The notes under the pieces are model-generated. The model made no database searches, was not told the origin of the DNA, and worked only from the letters and a program-made list of their open reading frames with translations. This document shows positions 18,921 to 27,098 of a DNA stretch of 64,000 bases, piece by piece. Within the stretch, counting starts at the first letter, position 1; the number at the start of each line of letters is the position of its first letter. Location of the stretch: the NCBI GenBank assembly GCA_027482225.1, contig JAIXWD010000017.1, positions 99,819 through 163,818 of the forward strand, read 5' to 3'. Source of the DNA: Bacteroidota bacterium (GTDB lineage: Bacteria; Bacteroidota; Bacteroidia; UKL13-3). The translations under genes were made by a program, and so were the position numbers.

Positions 18921-19406
18921 ATGATTACAGAACAAGAAATTTGGAAAGGTCTTGAGTTGGTTAAAGACCCAGAAATTCCAACCTTAAGCATGGTTGATAT
19001 GGGGATTATTACTAAGGTGGAAGTGCGTGGCGAAAGTAATGTTTTTGTAGAAATGACACCAACTTTTACCGGATGCCCTGCCATTAAAATGATGGAAGGC
19101 ATGGTTGCTGATAGGTTAAAAGAAATGGGTATTACCCAAGTAGAAGTAGTTACAACTTTTGATAAACCATGGGACAGCAATAAACTTACTGAAAGGGGTT
19201 TAATGTGTTTAAAAAAACATGGATTAGCACCACCTATTAAACACAGTGGTGAGGTAACCATGGAATTGCTTGAGCACACCGAGTGCCCATTTTGTGGAAG
19301 TAAAAATACCGAAATGAAAAGTCCGTTTGGACCAACACTTTGCCGCAGTATGCATTACTGTAACGAATGTCTTCAGGCGTTTGAAGGATTTAAGCCTGTT
19401 GTGTAA
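18921..19406 (+). CDS. paaD: PaaD, MIP18-family assembly factor for the epoxidase
   Basis: 161 residues from the ATG at 18921; a TTG 6 nt earlier is an unlikely start. The MIP18/DUF59 domain fills the first 100 residues (LVKDPEIPTLSMVDMGII, with the conserved Cys52 in TGCPAI). A C-terminal metal ribbon has Cys122, Cys125, Cys147 and Cys150, plus Cys141. PaaD is thought to help Fe-S maturation of the reductase PaaE. PaaE itself is not in the window. Confidence 0.93.
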   Translation: MITEQEIWKGLELVKDPEIPTLSMVDMGIITKVEVRGESNVFVEMTPTFTGCPAIKMMEGMVADRLKEMGITQVEVVTTFDKPWDSNKLTERGLMCLKKHGLAPPIKHSGEVTMELLEHTECPFCGSKNTEMKSPFGPTLCRSMHYCNECLQAFEGFKPVV

Positions 19407-19437
19407 TTCATTTAAATTTATTAGATATTTGAGGCCG

Positions 19438-19956
19438 ATGAAAAACATTGGCCTCTTTTGTGTTTTGTTTTTGGTAACACTCGCTTCTTGTAAGAGTAAA
19501 AAGGGTGTGCATCAAACGCCAAAGACAGTATTTACCAAAAAGGAATACCGTGCACTCAGTGAAAAATTAAATCTAGAAATCAACAAATCAGATAATATTA
19601 AGTTATATAATTTTGTTGGTAATTGGCTGGGAGTACCTCATAAATTAGGTAGCTGCTCAAATTTGGCAATTGATTGTTCGTGTTTTATTCAGCTTTTGCA
19701 CCAACAAGTATATGGTAACAAATTGCCCCGAACGGCTGCAGATATGCAACTTGATAGCAAAGAAATAAATATAAAAAATTTAAGCGAAGGAGACCTGGTT
19801 TTTTTTAAAATAAATGCTAAAAAGGTTTCGCATGTGGGCGTATATTTAAAAGAAGGTTGGTTTGCTCATGTAAGCACTAGTAAAGGTGTTATGATTAATA
19901 ACTTAAACGAAGCTTATTATCAAAAGTATTACACATCTGCAGGCAGGGTGAAATAA
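19438..19956 (+). CDS. NlpC/P60 lipoprotein, putative peptidoglycan hydrolase
   Basis: 172 residues from the ATG at 19438. The signal peptide ends in a lipobox with Cys18 (VTLASC). The NlpC/P60 domain (about 60-172) has Cys81 in DCSCF, His132 in SHVG and His144 in FAHVS as the catalytic set. Normally a Gly follows DCS (DCSGF); here it is Cys. Such enzymes cut the D-gamma-Glu to meso-DAP bond in cell-wall peptides. It starts 31 bp after paaD but is probably unrelated to phenylacetate. Confidence 0.85.
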   Translation: MKNIGLFCVLFLVTLASCKSKKGVHQTPKTVFTKKEYRALSEKLNLEINKSDNIKLYNFVGNWLGVPHKLGSCSNLAIDCSCFIQLLHQQVYGNKLPRTAADMQLDSKEINIKNLSEGDLVFFKINAKKVSHVGVYLKEGWFAHVSTSKGVMINNLNEAYYQKYYTSAGRVK

Positions 19957-19967
19957 TTTTAATGAAT

Positions 19968-20621
19968 TTAATCCGATACTTTTCTGCCCATCATCAAACC
20001 ATCTCGTATAGGCAATAAAATGTGCTCCAGTCTTTGGTCGTTGTGTAAATGCTTGTTAAATGAATCAAGCAATTGGGTGTCTTTATCTTTTTGCAAACTT
20101 TTTTCATCAATCACTTTACCGCTCCACAATACATTATCGGCAATCACATAACCACCAACATTTAAACAATCCATGGCTTGGTTGTAATATTTTAAGTAGT
20201 TAGGTTTATCTGCATCAATAAAAATCAAATCAAATTTGTAGGGTAATGTTTTAATAATATTATATGCATCGCCCACAATAAATTGTATGCTATTTTTCAT
20301 ACCTGCTTCTTCAATAAAGCGGTGTATGTTGTCTTCCTGTTCGGGGTTTACATCAATGGTAATTAATCGTCCACCTTCTTGTAAACCTTCGGCCAAACAA
20401 ATGGCTGAGTAACCCGTGTATGTACCAATTTCTAAAATGTATTTTGGTTTAATCATTTGGCTAAACATGCTCAACAAACGACCTTGAAAATGGCCGCTAA
20501 GCATACGCGGCTGCAATACATTGGCAAAAGTATGGCGTGTTAGTTTTTTTAACACTTCGCTTTCGGTTTGGGTGTGGTCATCGCAATATTGCTGTATGGC
20601 GGGAGAAATAATATCAAACAT
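19968..20621 (-). CDS. Class I SAM-dependent O-methyltransferase (catechol OMT type)
   Basis: 217 residues, close to the 200-230 usual for the family. The SAM-binding motif is LEIGTYTGYSAI near 63-74; the metal/substrate part has DLIFIDADKPNYLKYY and IADNVLWSGKV. Family members methylate catechol-like hydroxyls with Mg2+. Substrate unknown here. Overlaps the VanZ-like gene upstream by 8 nt, so the two are co-transcribed. Confidence 0.9.
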   Translation of the reverse strand: MFDIISPAIQQYCDDHTQTESEVLKKLTRHTFANVLQPRMLSGHFQGRLLSMFSQMIKPKYILEIGTYTGYSAICLAEGLQEGGRLITIDVNPEQEDNIHRFIEEAGMKNSIQFIVGDAYNIIKTLPYKFDLIFIDADKPNYLKYYNQAMDCLNVGGYVIADNVLWSGKVIDEKSLQKDKDTQLLDSFNKHLHNDQRLEHILLPIRDGLMMGRKVSD

Positions 20622-21000
20622 ATTTTATCTTTTTCGAAACAACAAAATACACAATCAAACAACCCAGTGTGTTGGCTATCATATCAAAATAATCGTAACT
20701 GCGGCCTGTAAAAATAAATTTTTGCATTAACTCAATTAATGCTCCATAACTTGCACTTACCGCACACCAAATAACTATTACTTTTTTTGGGTTTTGGGTT
20801 GTGTATTGTAAGTTAGCTTTAATTAATAACCATGCCTGGACACCAAATAACAAGGCATGAATGGGTTTATCGTAACCAAATAAATCTTCAAGCTTAAGCT
20901 GTGCCAATGTGCCAGGTTGCGCACCACATGCAAATAAAATAAGCAGCGCCCAAGCAATGGCTAATTTATAGTGGTATAATTTTTTTTGCTTAAGCAGCAT
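20614..21000 (-). CDS. VanZ-like family membrane protein
   Basis: 128 residues with four hydrophobic segments. The pieces DKPIHALLFGVQAWLL, YGALIELMQKFIFTGRSYDYFDMIANTLG match the VanZ-like fold, in which an Asp-x-x-x-N pattern ends the family core. VanZ gives low-level teicoplanin resistance in enterococci; most homologues have no known role. Upstream partner of the O-methyltransferase gene, overlapping it by 8 nt. Confidence 0.85.
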   Translation of the reverse strand: MLLKQKKLYHYKLAIAWALLILFACGAQPGTLAQLKLEDLFGYDKPIHALLFGVQAWLLIKANLQYTTQNPKKVIVIWCAVSASYGALIELMQKFIFTGRSYDYFDMIANTLGCLIVYFVVSKKIKYV

Positions 21001-21018
21001 TTGGTTATGGTAATAAAT

Positions 21019-21044
21019 AAACCACCAATTACAATTGGTGGTTT
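21019..21044 (-). terminator. Hairpin after pgk
   Basis: AAACCACCAATT and AATTGGTGGTTT are perfect 12 bp arms separated by only 2 nt. It lies just past the pgk stop on the minus strand and before the VanZ-like gene start. There is no long T tract, so it may also be an RNA end-protecting structure. Confidence 0.6.
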
Positions 21045-21054
21045 ACAATTGGTT

Positions 21055-22266
21055 TTAATCGTTTATGGCTTTTATACCTGGTAGTTCTTTTCCTTCAAAA
21101 TATTCAAGTAAAGCTCCACCACCTGTGCTTACATAACTTACTTCGTTTTCGAAACCAAATTTAGCAACGGCTGCAGCACTATCGCCACCACCAATTAAAC
21201 TAAATGCCCCGTTTTTGGTAGCCTCAGCCACAGCAATAGCGGCTTGTTTGGTTCCGTTTTCATAACTGCTCATTTCAAACACACCCATTGGGCCGTTCCA
21301 TAAAATGGTTTTCGATTGTTTAATCACCGCTGCATAATCATCCGCAGCTTTCGGTCCAATGTCTAATCCCATCCAACCCGCTTCAATGTGTTTGTTGTCA
21401 CAAACTTTATGGTTGGCGTCATTGCTAAACGCATCAGCTACAACACTATCAACAGGCAACATGAGGTTAACGCCTTTTTCTTTTGCTTTAGCCATTAAAT
21501 CAAGGCAAAGTTGCAAACGATCTTCTTCACATAAACTTGATCCTATTTCATAACCCATAGCTTTTAAAAAAGTGTAAGCCATACCACCACCAATAATTAA
21601 ATTATCTACTTTGTCAATTAAGTTTTCTAAAATTAATAGTTTGTCGCTAACCTTTGCACCACCTGTAATAGCGGTAAATGGACGAGCAGCATTTTTCATT
21701 ACCAATTCAGCATTGGCTACTTCTTTTGCCATTACATAACCAAAACATTTTTGAGTAAAAAAATGAGCAATAACAGCTGTGCTGGCATGTGCACGATGCG
21801 CGGTACCAAAAGCATCATTTACATATACATCACCTAATTTACTTAGTTTTTCGGCAAACTCTGCATCACCTTTTTCTTCTTCTTTATTAAAGCGTAAATT
21901 TTCTAATAATAAAATTTCACCAGGATTTAAATCAGCAGCTTTATCAGTTGCATCTCGTCCTATGCAATCTTCTGCGAATTGTACCTCCACCCCAAATAAT
22001 TCAGAGGCTTTAGCAACAACATGCCTCAATGTGTATTTTTCAATATCAACAGTACCGTCTTCTTTTAATTTTTTTAACGGGCGACCTAAATGGCTCATTA
22101 ATATGCAGCTTCCGCCATCGGCAAGTATTTTTTTAATGGTAGGAACTGTTGCACGAATACGCGCATCATCAGTTACTGCAAAAGTTTGTTTATCTAACGG
22201 AACGTTAAAATCTACACGAATCAAAGCCTTTTTTTTGGCAAAGTTTATAGTGTCTACTGTTTTCAT
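21055..22266 (-). CDS. pgk: Phosphoglycerate kinase
   Basis: 403 residues, full length. Glycolytic enzyme moving a phosphate from 1,3-bisphosphoglycerate to ADP in the cytoplasm. Signatures: [11 protein letters not shown] near 15-25, [32 protein letters not shown] and the nucleotide loop GGGDSAAAV near the end. Single gene with its own likely promoter and a hairpin downstream. Confidence 0.98.
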   Translation of the reverse strand: MKTVDTINFAKKKALIRVDFNVPLDKQTFAVTDDARIRATVPTIKKILADGGSCILMSHLGRPLKKLKEDGTVDIEKYTLRHVVAKASELFGVEVQFAEDCIGRDATDKAADLNPGEILLLENLRFNKEEEKGDAEFAEKLSKLGDVYVNDAFGTAHRAHASTAVIAHFFTQKCFGYVMAKEVANAELVMKNAARPFTAITGGAKVSDKLLILENLIDKVDNLIIGGGMAYTFLKAMGYEIGSSLCEEDRLQLCLDLMAKAKEKGVNLMLPVDSVVADAFSNDANHKVCDNKHIEAGWMGLDIGPKAADDYAAVIKQSKTILWNGPMGVFEMSSYENGTKQAAIAVAEATKNGAFSLIGGGDSAAAVAKFGFENEVSYVSTGGGALLEYFEGKELPGIKAIND

Positions 22267-22316
22267 GCTGAATACTTTAGGTATAAAATAGTGAATTGTA
22301 AATGCTTAAATTTGAG

Positions 22317-22324
22317 CAAAAATA
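22317..22324 (-). promoter_or_regulatory. Likely -7 element of pgk
   Basis: CAAAAATA on the + strand reads TATTTTTG on the minus strand, matching TAnnTTTG, about 50 bp before the pgk ATG. A good -33 element is not visible. Confidence 0.45.
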
Positions 22325-22408
22325 GTTTTTTGTATTTAGATTGTGGTTGATTTTTTAAGCTTATGTTGCTACAAAAAAAGGTATAGCAACACTCAACAAT
22401 AATATAAT

Positions 22409-22849
22409 ATGGGTAAAGTTTGGGTTTCTGTTTTTGTGCTATTTGTTTTTATAGCATGTACAAGTAAAAAAGAAAAGGTATTGATTAAGCGTTGGCGTGT
22501 AGCTGATGTTACTTTTGTTGATGCCGAAAAAGCTACCCTGCAAAGTGATACCATGCAAGGTAATTTAATGTTAAGGCAACAAGCGGTATTGCGCGATGTG
22601 CTTCTTAAAAACTTGTATGAGTTTAATGAAGATGGAACATACATAACTGGTAATGCTGCTGGTTCTGCAACCGGAAAATGGAAATTAAGTGGTGATGCCA
22701 TTATTTTTATTAGTGATGTTGAAAAAGATGGAGTTGCATCAACAAAAAAAGTTCCGTTTCAACATTTAAGTGATGATAGTTTGGTTTTGTTGCTAAACAA
22801 TGATCAAACGAGTATTAAATTAAAATTAGTTTTATTACCTGTTGAGTAA
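22409..22849 (+). CDS. Small lipoprotein with lipocalin-like fold
   Basis: 146 residues. Signal peptide with lipobox ending at Cys17 (FVFIACTSKK). The mature part looks like a small beta barrel and includes FNEDGTYITGNAAG and GKWKLSGDAIIFI, phrases typical of lipocalin-like lipoproteins of Bacteroidota. Function unknown. Followed after 22 bp by the Rieske gene. Confidence 0.75.
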   Translation: MGKVWVSVFVLFVFIACTSKKEKVLIKRWRVADVTFVDAEKATLQSDTMQGNLMLRQQAVLRDVLLKNLYEFNEDGTYITGNAAGSATGKWKLSGDAIIFISDVEKDGVASTKKVPFQHLSDDSLVLLLNNDQTSIKLKLVLLPVE

Positions 22850-22871
22850 AAAGTAATCAAATTCACTAAGC

Positions 22872-23213
22872 ATGATTCGCTTTTTTAAAGTATACGATTT
22901 TAAACTACACGGCCTTGAGCCCCAACAAATCAACACAACTCGCACCATTGATATTGAAGGAAAGCGTATTTGTTTGGCTTACACTTCTTCTGGCTATTAT
23001 GCAGTTGATGATAAATGTCCGCATGCAGGAGCTCATTTGGGCAGGGGTGGTTGGTGCGAGGATGACTTTGTGGTTTGTCCTATTCACCGATATAAATACA
23101 ATCTAAAAACAGGGCAAGGTAAACAAGGTGATTACATTAAACCATACACTGTACAAAACCGTGTAGACGGTATTTACATTGGCATTGAAAAAAAATGGTG
23201 GCAATTTTGGTAA
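22872..23213 (+). CDS. Rieske 2Fe-2S protein
   Basis: 113 residues. One Rieske domain with Cys49-x-His51 (CPHAG) and Cys69-x2-His72 (CPIHRY) binding the 2Fe-2S cluster. It has no signal peptide or oxygenase domain, so it resembles the small ferredoxin-like subunits (NirD or dioxygenase ferredoxin type). The partner is not evident. The C-terminus KKWWQFW is unusually aromatic. Confidence 0.9.
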   Translation: MIRFFKVYDFKLHGLEPQQINTTRTIDIEGKRICLAYTSSGYYAVDDKCPHAGAHLGRGGWCEDDFVVCPIHRYKYNLKTGQGKQGDYIKPYTVQNRVDGIYIGIEKKWWQFW

Positions 23214-23222
23214 ATGAAATTA

Positions 23223-24671
23223 TTAAAGCGCTGCTTTTTTACTAACAGCAAATAAACCCATAAACGTTAGTGCCCCGTTTAATATCAGCATTTCAATACC
23301 TATTTGATAATTACTAAACCAACTAATACTATTGTATTGAATGAGGTAACAAATTACTGGCGCTAACAAGCAAATTACTGGCGCAAATTTATCAGTAATA
23401 CTGCGTTTAGTTAACATGCCAAAGGCAAACAAACCCAACAATGGCCCATAGGTGTATCCAGCAATATCTAGTAAAATACCAATAATAGATTTATTGTCAA
23501 GCCATTTAAAATAAAGCACAAATAGTAAAAATATAAACGAGAATATAAGATGAACCGTTATACGAGTTTTACTTTGTTGGGCTTCGCTCAATTTCTTGTT
23601 ACGTTGTAATCCTAAAATATCTATACAAAAAGATGAGGTTAATGCTGTAATGGCCCCATCCGCACTAGGAAATAGTGCAGAAATCAAACCAATAATAAAT
23701 ATAATTGCAATAATTGGTGGTAGGTATTGCAGCGCTATAGTTGGAAATAAATCATCTCCTTTTACCGAAAGACCTTTGTTTGCTGCATACAAGTATAATA
23801 AACCACCTAACAATAAAAAGAAAAGGTTAACCAGCACCATTACACTACTAAACGTAACCATGTTTTTTTGTGAGTCGGCAAGGTTTTTAACACTTATATT
23901 TTTTTGCATCATTTCTTGATCAAGGCCTGTCATGCTTATGGTTATAAACGCACCACCAATTATTTGTTTCAGGAAAAACTTCTTATCTAGTACATCCGTG
24001 TTAAACATTTCTGTATAACCTAGCTTATTAAGTTGAGAGATGGCTTCTGTAAAAGTTAAATTTAAATCACCCATGATGTAAAATACACACACCACTAATG
24101 CTAAAAGCATAAAAAAGGTTTGTAATGTGTCTGTCCAAACAATCGTTTTTACACCGCCTTTAAAGGTGTATAACAATATCATAAGTAGAATAAAAAATGT
24201 TGTGGCAACAAATGGTACGCCCAAGGCATCAAGAATAAATAGTTGCATTACATTAATTACTAAATACAACCTTAAGGTAGCACCAAGGGTGCGCGATACA
24301 ATGAATAGCAATGCCCCAGTTTTATAACTATATGTGCCAAACCTATGATTTAAGTAGTCATAGATACTAGTTAAGTTTAATCTATAATACAAGGGTAAAA
24401 GCATATAGGCTACCACAAAATATCCGATAAAGTATCCTAATACTACTTGGAAATACGCAAAATGATTGGCGCTAACAGTTCCTGGAACACTAATAAATGT
24501 TACACCACTAAGTGAGGTGCCAATCATTCCAAAAGCCACCAACATCCAGTTGCTGTTTTTATTACCAATAAAAAATGAGTGGTTAGTGCTGCCCTTAGAT
24601 GTATAAAAGGCAACTAAAAGTAGCACGGCAAAGTAGGCTACTATACAGGTGAAAAGTAAAACAGGCGACAT
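23223..24671 (-). CDS. Sodium:solute symporter (SSS family)
   Basis: 482 residues and about 13 membrane helices. SSS family features: GMIGTSLSGVTFISVPG in the second helix, YRLNLTSIYDYLNHRFG, GGVKTIVWTDTLQ and GLDQEMMQKN. Imports an organic solute with Na+; the solute cannot be told from sequence. The ATG (24671-24669) lies inside a perfect 14 bp inverted repeat, and a -7 element ends only 5 nt upstream, so start and promoter form one compact unit. Confidence 0.92.
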   Translation of the reverse strand: MSPVLLFTCIVAYFAVLLLVAFYTSKGSTNHSFFIGNKNSNWMLVAFGMIGTSLSGVTFISVPGTVSANHFAYFQVVLGYFIGYFVVAYMLLPLYYRLNLTSIYDYLNHRFGTYSYKTGALLFIVSRTLGATLRLYLVINVMQLFILDALGVPFVATTFFILLMILLYTFKGGVKTIVWTDTLQTFFMLLALVVCVFYIMGDLNLTFTEAISQLNKLGYTEMFNTDVLDKKFFLKQIIGGAFITISMTGLDQEMMQKNISVKNLADSQKNMVTFSSVMVLVNLFFLLLGGLLYLYAANKGLSVKGDDLFPTIALQYLPPIIAIIFIIGLISALFPSADGAITALTSSFCIDILGLQRNKKLSEAQQSKTRITVHLIFSFIFLLFVLYFKWLDNKSIIGILLDIAGYTYGPLLGLFAFGMLTKRSITDKFAPVICLLAPVICYLIQYNSISWFSNYQIGIEMLILNGALTFMGLFAVSKKAAL

Positions 24672-24696
24672 GTAAACAAATGTACATGTCGCCTGT
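24661..24696. promoter_or_regulatory. Perfect inverted repeat over the symporter start, with -7 element in it
   Basis: ACAGGCGACATGTA (24661-24674) and TACATGTCGCCTGT (24683-24696) are perfect 14 bp arms around an 8 nt loop. On the minus strand the loop region supplies TACATTTG (24684-24677), a -7 element 5 nt before the ATG, and the distal arm runs into TTTTACTTTT inside the gene. It could be an operator, a start-codon-hiding hairpin in longer transcripts, or a small attenuator. Confidence 0.6.
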
Positions 24697-24758
24697 GTAT
24701 GGCTAAAATAGAGTTAATAACAGTTATGGATTGATGTAAACTAAATCACACACCTAAT

Positions 24759-25556
24759 TTAGTTAGTAATCAATACTTTTTGGAAATAGCTTTGATTGCC
24801 AACCTGAACTTTTATAAAGTAAACCCCAGCTTTAAGGTGTTGGGTTGATGCACTATATTGTTGCGCTCCAGATGTTAAATCACCCGAATGTAGTTCTTCA
24901 CAAACTTGTCCGTTGTAGTTTACCAATGTAAGTTTAACGTGACCTTGTTGTTTTAAATTAAAAGCAACATTTAAAGATTTTTCGTTGTTGTTTACGTATG
25001 ACGTTAAAGCAATTTCTTTAGCAATTTCGTTTATGCCTGTATTTACTTTTTCTTTTACAGTAATTACCTGTTTGGTGGTGTTAGATCTAGTTACAGCAAA
25101 TGCTCCATATAAATTTACATCCCCTGTTCCGGTAGCAGGAGCTATCCATTGGAAAGTCCAAGTTGCTGCAGTGCTATTAATAGCCGCGCTGTGAGTAATA
25201 TAGTTTGTTGATGTAACCTTAGATCCTGTTCCTGAAATTGGCGTTCCTTTAAATGTACCGCCAGCGTTTTGAGCAGAGAACATAAAACCTTTATCACCTT
25301 CTCCTGAGAATGATACCGTTACATTATAAGTAGTTCCTGGTGTATAACCTTCTGTTGGTATATTGGTAGTCATTCTATCGTTGACGTTTGAGGCTGGACC
25401 ATTATGGCAACCAGATTGTGCACATGTAGCTCCACCTTCTGCAGGTCCACCACTTGTAGGAAATGGCGCACCTTCAGGTCGCGAATTTAGACTGCCAATT
25501 GATAAAACACCAACTAGCGTTAGTACGGTAAAGAATAGCATTATGGTCTTTTTCAT
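24759..25556 (-). CDS. Secreted choice-of-anchor V-like protein with T9SS sorting tail
   Basis: 265 residues. Signal peptide about 1-22. Near residue 45 is TCAQSGCHNG, a CX4CH heme-like motif seen in the choice-of-anchor V / Reelin-like domain proteins of this phylum. A beta-sandwich follows (YNVTVSFSGEGDKGFMFSAQ). The last 75 residues form a type A sorting domain (VKLTLVNYNGQV, LKAGVYFIKVQVG, QKVLITN) that sends cargo through the type IX secretion system. Expected at the cell surface or outside. Whether heme is bound is not known. Confidence 0.85.
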   Translation of the reverse strand: MKKTIMLFFTVLTLVGVLSIGSLNSRPEGAPFPTSGGPAEGGATCAQSGCHNGPASNVNDRMTTNIPTEGYTPGTTYNVTVSFSGEGDKGFMFSAQNAGGTFKGTPISGTGSKVTSTNYITHSAAINSTAATWTFQWIAPATGTGDVNLYGAFAVTRSNTTKQVITVKEKVNTGINEIAKEIALTSYVNNNEKSLNVAFNLKQQGHVKLTLVNYNGQVCEELHSGDLTSGAQQYSASTQHLKAGVYFIKVQVGNQSYFQKVLITN

Positions 25557-25577
25557 AAATTTTGTATTTATTAATTA

Positions 25578-25617
25578 CATGCAATATAAGAGAAAGTTAT
25601 GCAAAAAATAGTTGCAT
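25578..25617. promoter_or_regulatory. Repeated ATGCAA/TTGCAT elements before divergent genes
   Basis: ATGCAA (25599-25604) and TTGCAT (25612-25617) form a 6 bp inverted repeat with a 7 nt spacer, and ATGCAA occurs again near 25579. The cluster lies between the T9SS cargo gene and recR and may be an operator. Short AT-rich matches like these can also arise by chance. Confidence 0.3.
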
Positions 25618-25667
25618 GTGTTAATTAAATTGTGTTGAAGTTGTGAATACCCAGTTAGTAAAATAAG

Positions 25668-25675
25668 TACATTTG
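25668..25675 (+). promoter_or_regulatory. -7 element of recR, implying a leaderless transcript
   Basis: TACATTTG ends 5 nt before the recR ATG. With the usual distance from this element, transcription would start at or next to the ATG. The -33 element is weak. Confidence 0.5.
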
Positions 25676-25680
25676 TTGCT

Positions 25681-26289
25681 ATGAATTATCCATCGGTTTT
25701 AATAGAAGAAGCGGTTAATGAATTAAGTAAATTTCCGGGTGTAGGTAAAAAAAGTGCCATGCGCATGGTGCTGCACTTGCTTAAACAGCAAGAGCAGGAT
25801 GTTATAAATTTGGGTGAAGCGGTGATAAAATTAAGAACCCAAATAAAGTATTGTAAACGTTGTGGTAATGTGAGTGATGCAGACATTTGTAATATATGTA
25901 ATAACCCTAAGCGTAATCAAAAAAACATTTGTTTGGTTGAAGATTTACGCGATGTGATTGCAATTGAAAATACGTCACAATATAATGGAACCTATCATGT
26001 TTTAGGTGGACTAATTAGCCCGGTTAATGGTGTTGGTCCTGATGATTTAAATATAGCATCGTTAGTAGAGCGCATCAAAACCGAAGAAATTACAGAAATT
26101 ATTATGGCTTTAAGTGCAACCATGGAAGGTGATACCACTGTGTTTTACTTGTCAAAAAAGCTAAAAGACTTGCCGGTTAACATCAGTACCATTTCAAGAG
26201 GTATAGCCATTGGTGGCGAGTTAGAGTATGCTGATGAGATTACTTTAGGCAGAAGTATTGCACTTCGTGTTCCTTATGCAGGAAACTAA
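25681..26289 (+). CDS. recR: Recombination mediator protein RecR
   Basis: 202 residues, standard length. Works with RecO (and RecF) to load RecA on gapped DNA. The N-terminal helix-hairpin-helix is LSKFPGVGKKSAMRM, the zinc finger uses Cys58, Cys61, Cys70 and Cys73, and a Toprim domain follows (LVEDLRDVIAIENT, YHVLGGLISPVNGVGPDDL). Ordinary single gene. Confidence 0.98.
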   Translation: MNYPSVLIEEAVNELSKFPGVGKKSAMRMVLHLLKQQEQDVINLGEAVIKLRTQIKYCKRCGNVSDADICNICNNPKRNQKNICLVEDLRDVIAIENTSQYNGTYHVLGGLISPVNGVGPDDLNIASLVERIKTEEITEIIMALSATMEGDTTVFYLSKKLKDLPVNISTISRGIAIGGELEYADEITLGRSIALRVPYAGN

Positions 26290-26349
26290 ATTGGTTTGAC
26301 TTTTCCGAAACTAATTTTTGAATTAAAACTGATACAAAAAGCCGATTTA

Positions 26350-26796
26350 CTAAAGTAGATATCTTTCATCGAATTCAATTTTATTTTCTTTAAGTAGGTT
26401 TATAAACTCATCTTTAAAGTCAATTTTTTGGTGATGTGTCTCTTGATTTTTGATATAATCAATTAGCCTGTTCTTTTCATTAATATTGTATGAAAATGCA
26501 CCGTAACCTTGTTGCCAGGCGGTAAAATCATGAAACAGTTTTTGGTTTTTGATATGCAGTGCGCTTGATACTTTTATGTCTTTAATTAATGAAGACAAAG
26601 AAACTGTAGGATGAATGTGGGTAAGAATATGTATGTGATCTTCTACACCATTTATTCAGTATAAATGACATTTTTTCTTCTCAAGAATGCCCCATATAAA
26701 TTTGAATAACTCCTCTCGGTTTTGCTTTATTATAGTTGGTTCGCGGTGTTTTGTGCTGAAAACAATTTGATACAGAATTTGTGTATATGTGCTCAT
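26350..26796 (-). pseudogene. REP-associated tyrosine transposase (RAYT), broken by one in-frame TGA
   Basis: Reading from the ATG at 26796 gives MSTYTQILYQIVFSTKHR, the hallmark start of TnpA_REP/IS200-like Y1 transposases. The frame meets TGA at 26658-26656 (after KKKCHLY) and then continues without shift through INGVEDHIHILTHIHPT (the HUH motif is HIH), WQQGYGAFSYN and the Tyr region DYIKNQETHH to the TAA at 26350. Total length with the stop read through is 148 residues, the normal size. Family members usually have Arg at the stop, so a CGA to TGA change is the simplest explanation. Other genes here use TGA as stop, so recoding is unlikely. Confidence 0.85.
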
Positions 26797-26868
26797 AAGT
26801 TTAATGGTGAGGTTATCAAATACAATATATGAATAATTTATAAGAATTGCATATCTAAATTTTACATT

Positions 26869-27081
26869 CAACTCCTACGGAGTTGTTTAATTACGTTTGT
26901 TTGTATGCAACGGGTTCCACCCGTTGCTATTCAAATTCAAGTCTTACAGACTTGTTTAAATTCATACACGATTAAATCTTTTGAATTCGACAAACAACCC
27001 CGAATGGGGTTTAATATGAATAGCTCTAAATGCAATTTGGGGTATCGTCAAACGACCATGTCCACAACCACAAAGTGGTTG
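26869..27081. repeat. Cluster of five short hairpins (REP-like) beside the RAYT gene
   Basis: Five inverted repeats within 213 bp: CAACTCC-TAC-GGAGTTG (26869-26885), GCAACGGGT-TCC-ACCCGTTGC (26907-26927), CAAGTCT-TAC-AGACTTG (26938-26954), AACCCC-GAAT-GGGGTT (26996-27011) and CAACCAC-AAA-GTGGTTG (27065-27081). The arms differ in sequence but the design (6-9 bp arms, 3-4 nt loop) is the same. Several are flanked by variants of TTTAATATGAATA or GAATGTGAAT. Such palindromes are the likely substrates of RAYT proteins. The cluster also forms the 3' end of the ClC gene transcript. Confidence 0.8.
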
Positions 27082-27098
27082 AATGTGAATGCCCGTAA

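Noticed and set aside
19407..25556. Further phenylacetate genes (paaE, paaK, paaZ, paaG) near paaD
   Set aside because: I looked for reductase, ligase and hydratase motifs in the following genes; none match. The small Rieske protein at 22872 is not a PaaE reductase.
26656..26658. TGA read as an amino acid
   Set aside because: TGA is used as a normal stop elsewhere, for example at the end of the ECF sigma gene; one broken transposase gene is no evidence for recoding.
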